64,000 nt of DNA, taken from the NCBI RefSeq assembly GCF_900107035.1, contig NZ_FNOJ01000012.1:1-64000 (forward strand), read 5' to 3'. The notes under the pieces were generated by a model. The model ran no database searches. It was not told where the DNA came from and saw nothing but the letters and a program-made list of their open reading frames with translations. Shown in pieces: positions 17,453 to 25,706 of the stretch. Numbering within the stretch: position 1 is the stretch's first letter; the number at the start of each line of letters is the position of its first letter. The stretch comes from Alicyclobacillus hesperidum (GTDB taxonomy: Bacteria; Bacillota; Bacilli; Alicyclobacillales; Alicyclobacillaceae). The position numbers and the translations under genes are program-made.

Positions 17453-18103
17453 ATGCTGACGTTGGAGACTTTGCAGGCGTTCATTCAGGCTTATGCCGCC
17501 CGTCTCGCAGAACTTTGTACCGTTTTGGACGATCTCGATAACCGCATCGGCGATGGCGATCACGGCACGAACATGGCCCGCGGGTTCCGCACAGCGGCGG
17601 ATCGCATCACAGGCGAAACGTTTGCGGACCTTGGTGCGCTTTGTCAGGCTGTCGCGATGGCTTTGCTCGCAAGCGTCGGCGGCGCGTCGGGACCGCTCTA
17701 CGCGACAGCATTTATGCGGTTCGCACAAAGCTGGAAGGATTGCACGAATGTCGACTTTGGGCAGGTGGCTACAGGCGTCGCCAATGCCTGTGAAGGCCTG
17801 CGAGCGCGCGGCAAGGCCGAAGTCGGCGAAAAGACATTGCTGGACGTATGGACGCCTGCGTCCGAGGCACTCGCGGCACAACCTGACGAGTACGGCATGC
17901 GCGCGGCAGTTGCACGTGCAACAAAAGCCGCCCTGGCCTCGCGCGACATTCCAGCCACAAAGGGCCGCGCCGCGTACTTGGGTGAGCGGAGTGTGGGTAC
18001 GTGCGACCCCGGAAGTATCTCGAGTGCCGTATTCTTCGAAGAATTGGCCGATGCCACCGTAGGAGGTGTGACGAAAACCTCATGGCAAACGTCAGCCTGG
18101 TAA
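17453..18103 (+). CDS. dhaL: Dihydroxyacetone kinase subunit L
   Basis: A 216-residue DhaL subunit carrying the tightly bound ADP that is rephosphorylated by DhaM. The nucleotide and Mg-binding DNRIGDGDHGTNMARG motif near residues 26-40, SVGGASGPLY and the GKAEVGEKTLLDVW segment are diagnostic. AAGGAGGTGA precedes the ATG at 17453; a GTG at 17444 falls inside that site and is unlikely. The end overlaps dhaM by 22 bases. Confidence 0.94.
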   Translation: MLTLETLQAFIQAYAARLAELCTVLDDLDNRIGDGDHGTNMARGFRTAADRITGETFADLGALCQAVAMALLASVGGASGPLYATAFMRFAQSWKDCTNVDFGQVATGVANACEGLRARGKAEVGEKTLLDVWTPASEALAAQPDEYGMRAAVARATKAALASRDIPATKGRAAYLGERSVGTCDPGSISSAVFFEELADATVGGVTKTSWQTSAW

Positions 18104-18480
18104 TTGTGTCACACAGCAAGCAGCTCGGGGAAGGACTCGTGAAGCTATTGCGCCAGGTGGCGCCTGGAGTCGATATTCACGAGGCAGCGGGCCTCGGGGA
18201 CGAACTTGGCACCGACGCGACGGCCATCATGGCCGCGTTGCAACAGTGCCCTAACACCCATGACATCCTCGTCTTTTTCGATCTCGGAAGCGCCGCAATG
18301 AACGCGGAGATGGCGTTGGAATTGGTACCTCCATCTGTCGCCGAACGTACGCGCATCGTCGATGCTCCACTCGTCGAAGGAGCCGTCGCCGCCGCGGTCG
18401 CAGCCAGAAGCCAGTTGCCGCTCGATGACGTGATGCAGCAAGCCGAAACAGCGCGAATCATGCAGAAAAGGCTGGGCTGA
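18082..18480 (+). CDS. dhaM: PTS-dependent dihydroxyacetone kinase phosphotransferase subunit
   Basis: A 132-residue single-domain DhaM of the EIIA-mannose fold. The phosphoryl-accepting histidine lies in LVIVSHSKQLGEG (about residue 11), and the mid-protein DILVFFDLGSAAMNAEMA matches the family. It lacks the HPr and EI-like domains fused to DhaM in enterobacteria, so it must take phosphate from separate general PTS proteins encoded elsewhere. It starts inside dhaL, with an AGGAGGTG about 13 bases upstream, suggesting translational coupling. Confidence 0.92.
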   Translation: MANVSLVIVSHSKQLGEGLVKLLRQVAPGVDIHEAAGLGDELGTDATAIMAALQQCPNTHDILVFFDLGSAAMNAEMALELVPPSVAERTRIVDAPLVEGAVAAAVAARSQLPLDDVMQQAETARIMQKRLG

Positions 18481-18512
18481 GCCGCGAGACTCATGCATAA
18501 AGAATGTGTCCA

Positions 18513-18574
18513 CTCGGCCGCTCGCCATTGCCTAACGGCATGATTGCCCGGTTATGGCGCCGGGCGCGGCCGAG
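18513..18574 (+). other. Candidate three-way-junction RNA structure
   Basis: CTCGGCCGC (18513-18521) and GCGGCCGAG (18566-18574) pair over 9 bases and enclose two smaller hairpins: CAT(T)GCC/GGCATG around TAAC, and GCCCGG/CCGGGC around an 8-base loop. It lies in the 130-base gap between dhaM and a hydrolase gene, ending 36 bases before the GTG. There is no T-run, so it is not a standard terminator. It could be a structured leader, an mRNA end or chance in GC-rich sequence; I recognise no known riboswitch. Confidence 0.35.
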
Positions 18575-18610
18575 TTGCGAATATGATTTATCCATTAGGT
18601 GGTGACATTT

Positions 18611-19528
18611 GTGCGAAAGGCGATGCGCATCTCGGCGATGGTTGTTCTCCTTTTGGCATTCGTCGCATGGGTTGCAACGCTGGCTGTTTCCTACGTTGTC
18701 TGCAAGCAACTGACACACCCCGCGCGCAAACCGGTAACCGAAACGCCTGCGATCGATGGATTGGCCTATCAAAACATCCGTTTCCCCTCCCGCATCGATC
18801 ACTTATCGCTTTCCGGATGGCTCATTCCGGCCGCGACAAAAACGGATCGCATCGTAATTGAGGCACACGGATACAGGCAGAACCGCATTCTGGATCACCC
18901 TGCTCTGCCCGTCGCCAAGGCGTTGCATGATGCAGGCTTCGCGGTACTCATGTTCGACTTTCGCGATGAAGGCAATTCCCCTGGCAACGAGGTGAGCGTT
19001 GGCGAGTACGAGGTGCGCGATTTGCTGGGCGCGATCGACTACGCACACGCCCACGGATACGCTGAAATTGGTATCATCGGCTATTCGATGGGTGCTTCGA
19101 CGGCGCTCGAGGCGACCGCGCTCGATCCAAGCGTCGGTGCGACGATTGCCGACAGTCCCTTCGCCAATCTGCAAACCTATTTGCAACAAAATATGGGGAC
19201 GTGGACACACCTCCCTGCCTTTCCGTTTGACGCGGAGATTTTTTGGGAGGCTAAACACGTGTTTCACCTCGATCCGACTGCGGTCGATCCGTTGCGCGAT
19301 CTCGCCTCTGCCAAGCCGCGACCGATTCTGCTGATTGCAGGTGAAGCCGATACGACGATCCCGATGCAAAATAGCGAGGAAATCTACGCAGAATTGAAGC
19401 ACAACCCAGAAGACAGATTGTGGCTCGTACCCAAGGCCGTACACGTCGGCGCTTATGACGTCGAGCCGGGCCCCTATCTCCACCGAGTTGTACAATTCTT
19501 CTCCACTTATCTACCTCGCACACGTTGA
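18611..19528 (+). CDS. Membrane-anchored alpha/beta hydrolase
   Basis: A 305-residue serine hydrolase. One N-terminal membrane helix (about 6-30) leaves the catalytic domain outside. The nucleophile elbow is GYSMGA; an oxyanion region lies at EAHGYRQNR; the acid is likely the Asp in GEADTTIP and the base the His in KAVHVGAYD. It resembles Bacillus YqkD/YitV-type hydrolases of unknown substrate. The start is the GTG at 18611 because AGGTGGTGA sits just before it; upstream in-frame GTGs overlap that site. Confidence 0.82.
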   Translation: MRKAMRISAMVVLLLAFVAWVATLAVSYVVCKQLTHPARKPVTETPAIDGLAYQNIRFPSRIDHLSLSGWLIPAATKTDRIVIEAHGYRQNRILDHPALPVAKALHDAGFAVLMFDFRDEGNSPGNEVSVGEYEVRDLLGAIDYAHAHGYAEIGIIGYSMGASTALEATALDPSVGATIADSPFANLQTYLQQNMGTWTHLPAFPFDAEIFWEAKHVFHLDPTAVDPLRDLASAKPRPILLIAGEADTTIPMQNSEEIYAELKHNPEDRLWLVPKAVHVGAYDVEPGPYLHRVVQFFSTYLPRTR

Positions 19529-19682
19529 ATTGTGCGTGCATGACGCAGACGACTTCCTGATTCGGCGGCATTGGTTGGAATACCGTAACTTCCCCTTCCG
19601 TTCTTCGGAATACCACCAGGCCGCCCGAAGCCATCCGCATTGATCAAACAGCATCCGAGAAAACCCTTTCCACGAAATCTCA

Positions 19683-19736
19683 TTGCATCTGTGCGCAAAC
19701 TATCGTAGATTATGTATAACGTTTTCGTAAAACGTT
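19683..19736 (+). promoter_or_regulatory. Promoter and operator of the gluconate locus
   Basis: The 330-base gap 19529-19861 contains no gene. TTGCAT (19683-19688) and TAGATT (19706-19711) are spaced by 17 bases. Six bases downstream is a perfect palindrome, AACGTTTTCGTAAAACGTT (19718-19736), two 8-base arms around CGT, covering the expected transcription start. LacI-family repressors bind such sites and a LacI-family gene closes this locus, so it is the likely ligand. The rest of the gap holds a minor inverted repeat only. Confidence 0.6.
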
Positions 19737-19861
19737 TTCCTTATTTGCGCATGCCGCTCATTTCCGCTTGCGTCGGATGCCATCCACGCTCGCGGATGTG
19801 GCAGCGGCCTTGAGGAAATTGTAAAAAAGCGCCCATGGCGCAACGAAAGAGGGGGAACATC

Positions 19862-21121
19862 ATGAAAAGGTGGGGCATTGGCCTGTTAATCGGCATTGGC
19901 GTCCTCATCAACTACTTTGACAGGACAAACCTGTCTGTCGCGCAACAGCCACTATCCAATCTATACCACTTAAATGATGCACAGATGGGCATTATTCTCT
20001 CGGCATTCGGCTGGTCCTACGCGGCGTTTCAGTTGCCAGTCGGCGCCTTGCTCGACAAGGTCGGCGTCAAATGGCTCAACCGAATTGGCGGTATCATTTG
20101 GTCCATCGCCACATTTATGACCGCGCTTGTCAGCGGCATGGGACTCATCATTCTATCGCGCGTGCTGCTCGGTGTCGCCGAAGCGCCGGTCTTTCCCGCG
20201 GCGTCTAAAGCGACAGGTTACTGGTTTCCTGTGCGCGAACGCGGACTCGCAACATCGCTCTTCGATGCTGCAGCGAAGTTCTCCAACGTCATTGGCACAC
20301 CGCTCATCGCCTGGGCCATTACACAGTGGGGTTGGAAAGGCGGCTTTTGGTTCACCGGCATCCTCAGCGTTCTCTACCTGATTGCGTACTGGATTTTTTA
20401 TCGCGATCCGAAAGAGGCGCGCTTGTCCCCTGAAGAAGCGCAATTGCTGCGCGAGGGTGGTGCCCAAGAGGTCGGCGAGGCGGAAGGCGGCGTTGGCCGT
20501 AACTTGGCCTACCTGTTGCGCCAGCGCAAAGTGTGGGGCTTAACACTGGGTTTTGCCGCTTACGGATATTCATTTTACCTGTTCCTGACCTGGCTGCCCG
20601 GCTACCTTGAGAAGCAAATGCATATGTCCATTCTTAAGTCCGGCTGGTACACCGCGGGTCCGTGGCTCGTCGCGACCATCACCGACTTGCTCATCGGCGG
20701 TTGGCTCGTCGACAAACTGATTCAGCGCGGCCATGATGTTACGCGCGTGCGGAAAACAGTGCTCGTCATCGGTATGATTTTGGGTCTGGCCGTTATCCCA
20801 GCAGCCTTCACGTCGAATCCGAATGTCGCTGTCATTTGGATTGCCATTGCGCTTGGCGGTCTCGCATTCTCCGCACCCATCGGTTGGAGTATTCCATCGC
20901 TGATCGCGCCGAAAGGGACGGTCGGTACTGTAGGTAGCATCATGAACTTTATCAACAACCTGATGAGCATCGTCGCGCCAATCGTCACTGGCTTCGTCGT
21001 GCAGCGCACCGGCTCGTTTGAATCGGCGTTTGTCATCGCGGGCATCGTGCTTGTCCTTGGTATCTTGTGTTACGTATTCATGCTCGGTAAAATTGACCAG
21101 ATCCCAGAACAAAGGGTGTGA
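19862..21121 (+). CDS. MFS transporter, anion:cation symporter type
   Basis: A 419-residue 12-helix permease of the major facilitator superfamily, in the branch that carries sugar acids such as galactonate, glucarate and gluconate. The INYFDRTNLSVA motif after helix 1 is typical of that branch. The next genes encode an FGGY kinase and, beyond the regulator, a 6-phosphogluconate dehydrogenase, so gluconate or another hexonate is the likely substrate. The ATG at 19862 follows GAGGGGG; a GTG-type extension upstream lacks support. Behind a palindromic operator. Confidence 0.82.
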   Translation: MKRWGIGLLIGIGVLINYFDRTNLSVAQQPLSNLYHLNDAQMGIILSAFGWSYAAFQLPVGALLDKVGVKWLNRIGGIIWSIATFMTALVSGMGLIILSRVLLGVAEAPVFPAASKATGYWFPVRERGLATSLFDAAAKFSNVIGTPLIAWAITQWGWKGGFWFTGILSVLYLIAYWIFYRDPKEARLSPEEAQLLREGGAQEVGEAEGGVGRNLAYLLRQRKVWGLTLGFAAYGYSFYLFLTWLPGYLEKQMHMSILKSGWYTAGPWLVATITDLLIGGWLVDKLIQRGHDVTRVRKTVLVIGMILGLAVIPAAFTSNPNVAVIWIAIALGGLAFSAPIGWSIPSLIAPKGTVGTVGSIMNFINNLMSIVAPIVTGFVVQRTGSFESAFVIAGIVLVLGILCYVFMLGKIDQIPEQRV

Positions 21122-21148
21122 CCCAAACTGAACAGCAACCTGTGTATC

Positions 21149-22594
21149 GTGGGGCTCGACATGGGCACCACGTCGCTCAAAGTTGTCGCATATACGCTGG
21201 CTGGCGAGGAACTCGCCAGCCGTTCGACGTTGATGGAGACACATACCGATACGCACGGGCAGGCGGTGCAGGATCCCGAGGCCATCGTGCGCGCAGCAAC
21301 CTCAACACTGACGGAGTTGGCTGCCGATCTCGCCGCACAAGGCGCCGCCATTGCGGCGATTGGCATCAGTGCCGCAATGCACAGCCTGATTGCGCTCGAT
21401 GACCACAATACCCCCCTCACCCCGGCCATGACGTGGATGGACGCGCGCCCACACGCACAGGCACAAGCCTTGTGGCAAACCGAGTTGGGCAAGGATGTGT
21501 ACCGACACACCGGCACGCCCGTCCACGCCATGGCGCCGGTCGTGAAGCTGGCCTGGCTACACGCGGACCAGCCTGAGTTGTTTGCAAAGGCCAGGCGCTT
21601 CGTGTCCATTAAAGAATACGTTTGGCACAGTTGGTTTGGCACCTGGGAGGTCGACTACGCCATGGCCTCTGCCACCGGCTTGCTCGACATCCAAACGCGC
21701 ACATGGTACGCTCCCGCACTCGCATACGCGGGCATTGACAGCAGTGCGTTGTCGACCTTGGTTCCAGTCGACTTCGCTCGGCCCGCTTCGACTTTGCCTT
21801 TTGCGGACCAATTGCCGCTCGCCGATGAGGCCCTATGTGTCATCGGCGGTTCAGATGGAGTCCTCGCGTCGTTGGCCGCTGGCGCCATCGATGGCCGCGT
21901 CATGGTATTGACACTTGGCACCAGCCTGGCTCTGCGCACGGGTCACGACGAGCCGTCGACAGATTTGGAAAGCCGGTCATTCTGCTACATCTTGGATGAT
22001 CATCGCTTCGTTCTAGGCGGGCCGAGCAATAGCGGCGGGGTCGTTCTCGATTGGCTGTACCGCAATGTGTTATCCGAAAGTGGAGAGGGGTTTGCGGAAA
22101 AGTTTCCCGCTCTCTGTGCAGAGGCCGGAACGACAGAGGCCGACGACCTCTATTGCGTTCCTTACATCACAGGCGAACGAGCGCCGATTTGGGACGAGAC
22201 GACGAGCGCCGCGTTCGTCGGGCTCAAAGTCTACCATCGCCAACCGCACCTCATGCGAGCCGCCATCGAGGGCATTCTCTTTAATGCGTACTGGATTGCG
22301 CAACAACTGGTGAAGCAGCGAGGAAAGCCAGAACTGCTGCTGGTGTCGGGAAAACTGTTTCAACAACCGTGGGTGTTGTCATGGATTGCTAACTTATTCG
22401 AGTTGCCACTTGCCACGCAAGCTGAAATCGACGGTGCGACCTATGGCGCCGCCATGGTGGCCGCCCGCCGCGCCGGATTGGCCTTGGCCGCTCCACCGCT
22501 CCAACTGCTACCGACAAAGGTGGATGCAAAGGCTTCACAACAGGTACACCGCCGTTACAAACAATGGCGTGAACTGGTGCGAAAGTTACTCTGA
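21149..22594 (+). CDS. gntK: FGGY-family carbohydrate kinase, probable gluconokinase
   Basis: A 481-residue two-domain kinase of the FGGY family. It has the N-terminal phosphate motif LDMGTTSLKV, the ISAAMHS motif, the MTWMDARP substrate-site segment, VIGGSDGVLASL and the C-terminal GATYGAA motif. The neighbours make gluconate the likely substrate, giving 6-phosphogluconate. The start is uncertain: the conserved frame begins upstream of the GTG at 21149 (codons for NLCIV precede it), no ATG lies before the in-frame TGA at 21119, and a CTG at 21128 or 21140 may be used. Convergent with the LacI-type regulator. Confidence 0.8.
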   Translation: MGLDMGTTSLKVVAYTLAGEELASRSTLMETHTDTHGQAVQDPEAIVRAATSTLTELAADLAAQGAAIAAIGISAAMHSLIALDDHNTPLTPAMTWMDARPHAQAQALWQTELGKDVYRHTGTPVHAMAPVVKLAWLHADQPELFAKARRFVSIKEYVWHSWFGTWEVDYAMASATGLLDIQTRTWYAPALAYAGIDSSALSTLVPVDFARPASTLPFADQLPLADEALCVIGGSDGVLASLAAGAIDGRVMVLTLGTSLALRTGHDEPSTDLESRSFCYILDDHRFVLGGPSNSGGVVLDWLYRNVLSESGEGFAEKFPALCAEAGTTEADDLYCVPYITGERAPIWDETTSAAFVGLKVYHRQPHLMRAAIEGILFNAYWIAQQLVKQRGKPELLLVSGKLFQQPWVLSWIANLFELPLATQAEIDGATYGAAMVAARRAGLALAAPPLQLLPTKVDAKASQQVHRRYKQWRELVRKLL

Positions 22595-22605
22595 GAAGGC
22601 CATAG

Positions 22606-23649
22606 CTACAAGGTCGATCCGCCCGGTACGATGTGCGATGGAAGGATGATATGGGCGGCTTCTGCCGGTTCGTCACTGGCCGCTTCGCTGCCATTCACGC
22701 GCTTCAGCAGAAGGCGCCCAGCCTCTGCCCCCATCTCTTCGACAGGTTGGCGCACGCACGTCAGGGTTGGGTCGACGAGTTGCGCCCAATCCGGTTCGTC
22801 GAACGTGGCCATCCCTAGCTTTCCCGGTACTGTTAAGGGCAATTGGCGCAACAACCGATATAACTGCATCATAATGAGGCCGTTTGCCGTATAGACGGCA
22901 ATCGGCTCACCCTTATGGGCTTCTGCCATCTCACGTACGGCCCGTGCAGCTCGCTCCATCGTGCCAACATTCTGGCGATTGACATGAACCACCGTCGCGT
23001 CGGCTTTTCGGGCCACACATGCGTCCTCATAACCCTGCAGGCGCTCGACGCGAGTGGGAATCCCAGCTTCGTCTTCGGTCACGTAGACCACATGGCGATA
23101 ACCTCGATTGAACAAGTGTAAAGCCATTTCGCGAGAGGCCTCACGATTGTTGGTCGCGATGGTATGCGTACCCTCAATAGCAAAAGCCCGGTCCACCAAG
23201 ACAACTGGCATCTGCTCGGCCATCGCCGCGAGCAAATCGCCATTCTCTCCCCCAGTCTGCAACACCATCGCCTCGACGCGCTGCGCCAACAGCGACTGCA
23301 CGACGTCTCGCTCGATGGCCGCGTCACCGCCCGTTTCACTGACGATGAGATGGTACCCGCTTTGTGTCAGGATGAGGCTGAGAGAGCGCAAGAAACCTAC
23401 ACAAAACGGATAGCTCATGTTGACCACGACAGCCGCAATCGATTTTGTGCGGCTCGCCTTCAAGCCTTGCGCCAACGCATTCGGCCGGTATCCCAACTCT
23501 TCGATCACCGCGCGAATGCGTTCCCGCGTCTTCTCGCTCATCGATTCGTAACGCCCATTTACATAGCGAGAAACCGTCGTGATCGACACACCAGCGCGAT
23601 CCGCCACATCTTGAATGGTCACCCGTTTTCCCACATTCTGTTCCCCCAT
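22606..23649 (-). CDS. LacI-family transcriptional regulator (gluconate locus)
   Basis: A 347-residue repressor. The N-terminal helix-turn-helix reads VTIQDVADRAGVSITTVSRYVNG, followed by the hinge region RPNALAQGLK, then a periplasmic-binding-like effector domain. It sits between the kinase gene and the 6-phosphogluconate dehydrogenase gene and probably senses gluconate or a phosphorylated product. The palindrome at 19718-19736 is a plausible operator. AGGGG lies about 6 bases before the ATG. It has a short C-terminal serine/proline-containing tail and no unusual features. Confidence 0.85.
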   Translation of the reverse strand: MGEQNVGKRVTIQDVADRAGVSITTVSRYVNGRYESMSEKTRERIRAVIEELGYRPNALAQGLKASRTKSIAAVVVNMSYPFCVGFLRSLSLILTQSGYHLIVSETGGDAAIERDVVQSLLAQRVEAMVLQTGGENGDLLAAMAEQMPVVLVDRAFAIEGTHTIATNNREASREMALHLFNRGYRHVVYVTEDEAGIPTRVERLQGYEDACVARKADATVVHVNRQNVGTMERAARAVREMAEAHKGEPIAVYTANGLIMMQLYRLLRQLPLTVPGKLGMATFDEPDWAQLVDPTLTCVRQPVEEMGAEAGRLLLKRVNGSEAASDEPAEAAHIILPSHIVPGGSTL

Positions 23650-23667
23650 CGCCAGCCCCTATGACAA

Positions 23668-23694
23668 CAGGCGGTAGAATGAATCCACCGCCTG
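23668..23694 (-). terminator. Hairpin between gnd and the LacI-type gene
   Basis: CAGGCGGT (23668-23675) pairs with ACCGCCTG (23687-23694). It follows gnd on the minus strand and lies just before the regulator's start, so it could terminate gnd or attenuate read-through. Confidence 0.5.
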
Positions 23695-23773
23695 CATGTC
23701 CATTATCCGGACCGTTTGAACAAGTGGTTGATCCCCCGTTTCAAACGCCCATCTATCGATCCCGCCGCAGGTC

Positions 23774-24670
23774 TTACACCTTTTCGACTGCGTGGCCGCC
23801 GAACTGGTTGCGTAACGCCGCCTGTACCTTGCCCGTAAACGTATCGTCCTCCTGCGAACGATAGCGCATCAGCAAAGACATCGCGATAATTGGCGTCGCC
23901 GCCTGAATGTCGAGGGCCTCCTGCACCGTCCATTGACCTTCGCCAGACGAGTGCACGACACCCCTGATTTGATCCAAGCGCGGATCGGCACGGAACGCTT
24001 TTTCGGTGAGTTCCATCAGCCAGCCGCGAATGACGGAACCGTTCGACCAGCAGCGTGCGACTTCCGCAAAGTCGTAATCAAACGGGCCTTTTTCGAGCAC
24101 CTCAAAACCTTCGCCAATGGCAGCCATCATGCCGTATTCAACGCCGTTGTGCACCATTTTGCAGTAGTGGCCACTGCCAGCACGTCCCGTGTACACGTAA
24201 CCGTTTGGCACTGCCGTATCGCGGAACAGCGGCTCGATGGTCTTGAAGACTTCGGCGTCGCCGCCAATCATATAACAAGCGCCGTGACGGGCACCTTCCA
24301 TACCGCCCGACGTCCCGACGTCGAAAAAGTAAATCCCCTGCTTGGACAATTCCTCAGCGTGGCGGACGCTCTCTTTGTAGTACGAGTTCCCGCCCTCGAT
24401 GATGATGTCGCCCTTGCTGAGCAGTGGCGTCAGTTGATCAATCAGGTTGTCGACCGGCTTGCCGTGCGGTACCATCAACCAAACGATACGCGGAGACTCC
24501 AGTTTGGACACCAAATCGGAAATCGATTCGGCTGGCGTCGCCCCCGCCTCGGCCAAGCGCGCAACGGCGTTCTTGTCGAGGTCGAACGCAACCACCTTGT
24601 GATTGTGATCCATCATGTTGAGGGCCAAGTTATGCCCCATCTTGCCAAGCCCAATAAGCCCGACTTGCAT
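23774..24670 (-). CDS. gnd: 6-phosphogluconate dehydrogenase, short decarboxylating form
   Basis: A 298-residue enzyme of the short GndA/YqeC type that oxidises 6-phosphogluconate to ribulose 5-phosphate and carbon dioxide. The dinucleotide motif VGLIGLGKMGHNLALNM is at the start; the DVGTSGG catalytic motif, Lys in GHYCKMVHNGVEYGMM and the EGF/W-rich helices follow. Long-form 6PGDHs are near 470 residues, so this is the compact class, often NAD-dependent. The ATG at 24670 follows AAGGGTG. It completes a gluconate route of import, phosphorylation and oxidation. Confidence 0.9.
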   Translation of the reverse strand: MQVGLIGLGKMGHNLALNMMDHNHKVVAFDLDKNAVARLAEAGATPAESISDLVSKLESPRIVWLMVPHGKPVDNLIDQLTPLLSKGDIIIEGGNSYYKESVRHAEELSKQGIYFFDVGTSGGMEGARHGACYMIGGDAEVFKTIEPLFRDTAVPNGYVYTGRAGSGHYCKMVHNGVEYGMMAAIGEGFEVLEKGPFDYDFAEVARCWSNGSVIRGWLMELTEKAFRADPRLDQIRGVVHSSGEGQWTVQEALDIQAATPIIAMSLLMRYRSQEDDTFTGKVQAALRNQFGGHAVEKV

Positions 24671-25001
24671 AGAGAACACCCTTTCCTACTCCTAGTCAGC
24701 TGTCTTTCTGATTTCAGTGTCCCGGCCGCGTCCTCTCCCTATACCAACGGCCGACTGGACAGAAGCGCCGATTTGCGATCACGCAGATATGTACCTTGCA
24801 ACAAACGCTGTTCCACAAGCAGGTTTGCGCGATATACTTGGCACGTGGCGAACCATATAACGAGTACTTTCGGCCCGCGTCTTTCTTTGTGCCGTTGCGA
24901 ACGCCCTTGGCGCTTCCTCCTGCACACAACTTCTATCATACCACATGCTGCGCACGGCTACTTCCGAGCGAGCAGTAGAAGCTGACAAAGGAGTTCAAAC
25001 C
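24671..25001. other. Intergenic region between gnd and dapH, no gene seen
   Basis: Divergent promoter region of about 330 bases. Several short open frames exist on the minus strand, but none combines a ribosome-binding site at proper spacing with a protein-like product. A GCAGGAGGAAG on the minus strand near 24920 is not followed by a usable start. No lysine riboswitch or T-box features are visible before dapH. A TATCAT near 24936 is a possible -10 without a good -35. Confidence 0.5.
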
Positions 25002-25706
25002 ATGCAAACAGCTGAAGAGATCATTCGCTTTATCGCAGAAAGCAAGAAGAAGACACCTGTGAAGGTATATCTTCGTGGCCAATTGGAACACATTCAATTC
25101 CCCGCCACCGTGCGACCGTTCGTCGACGGGAAAGCGGGAGTGGTATTCGGTGAATGGAGTGACATCGCGGCACTGCTCGAAGCGAACCGCGAAGTGATTG
25201 AGGATTTTGAAATCGAGGCGGATCGTCGCAATAGCGCCATTCCACTTCTCGATACCAAGGACATTCCGGCGCGCATCGAGCCTGGCGCCATTATCCGCGA
25301 CAAAGTGAAAATCGGCGAGAATGCGGTCATCATGATGGGCGCCATTTTGAATATCGGCGCGGAAGTCGGGCCTGGGACGATGATCGACATGGGCGCAATT
25401 CTCGGCGGCCGGGCAACGGTCGGTGCCAACTGCCATATCGGTGCCGGTGCGGTGTTGGCTGGCGTGATTGAACCACCGTCGGCACAGCCAGTCATTGTCG
25501 AAGATGGCGTGCTCATCGGTGCCAACGCGGTCGTTTTGGAAGGCGTGCGCATTGGCAAAGGATCCGTGGTGGCGGCGGGCGCCGTCGTGATCGAGGATGT
25601 GGCGCCAGGAACGGTGGTTGCTGGCGTGCCCGCGCGGGTCATCAAGCGGATTGAAGACGTCGACAGCAAAAAAATTGAGCTGAAAGAGGAACTGCGGCGC
25701 CTATGA
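25002..25706 (+). CDS. dapH: 2,3,4,5-tetrahydropyridine-2,6-dicarboxylate N-acetyltransferase
   Basis: A 234-residue acetyltransferase of the diaminopimelate pathway that acetylates tetrahydrodipicolinate. The N-terminal DapH domain (about 1-85) is followed by a left-handed beta-helix built of hexapeptide repeats such as IGENAV, IGAEVG and [23 protein letters not shown] precedes the ATG at 25002. Its end overlaps dapL by four bases (ATGA). Together with dapL and patA, encoded just beyond, this gives the acetylated branch used by Bacillus relatives to make meso-diaminopimelate and lysine. Confidence 0.95.
   Translation: MQTAEEIIRFIAESKKKTPVKVYLRGQLEHIQFPATVRPFVDGKAGVVFGEWSDIAALLEANREVIEDFEIEADRRNSAIPLLDTKDIPARIEPGAIIRDKVKIGENAVIMMGAILNIGAEVGPGTMIDMGAILGGRATVGANCHIGAGAVLAGVIEPPSAQPVIVEDGVLIGANAVVLEGVRIGKGSVVAAGAVVIEDVAPGTVVAGVPARVIKRIEDVDSKKIELKEELRRL

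Noticed and set aside
18513-18574. Reading the inverted repeat as a terminator of dhaKLM
   Set aside because: The outer arms are 44 bases apart and no T-run follows; reported as an undetermined structure instead.
24739-24939. A 66-codon basic frame in the gnd-dapH gap
   Set aside because: No ribosome-binding site at the right distance and no conserved pattern; kept as non-coding.
24671-25001. A lysine riboswitch before dapH
   Set aside because: None of the conserved lysine-box segments is visible in the leader.
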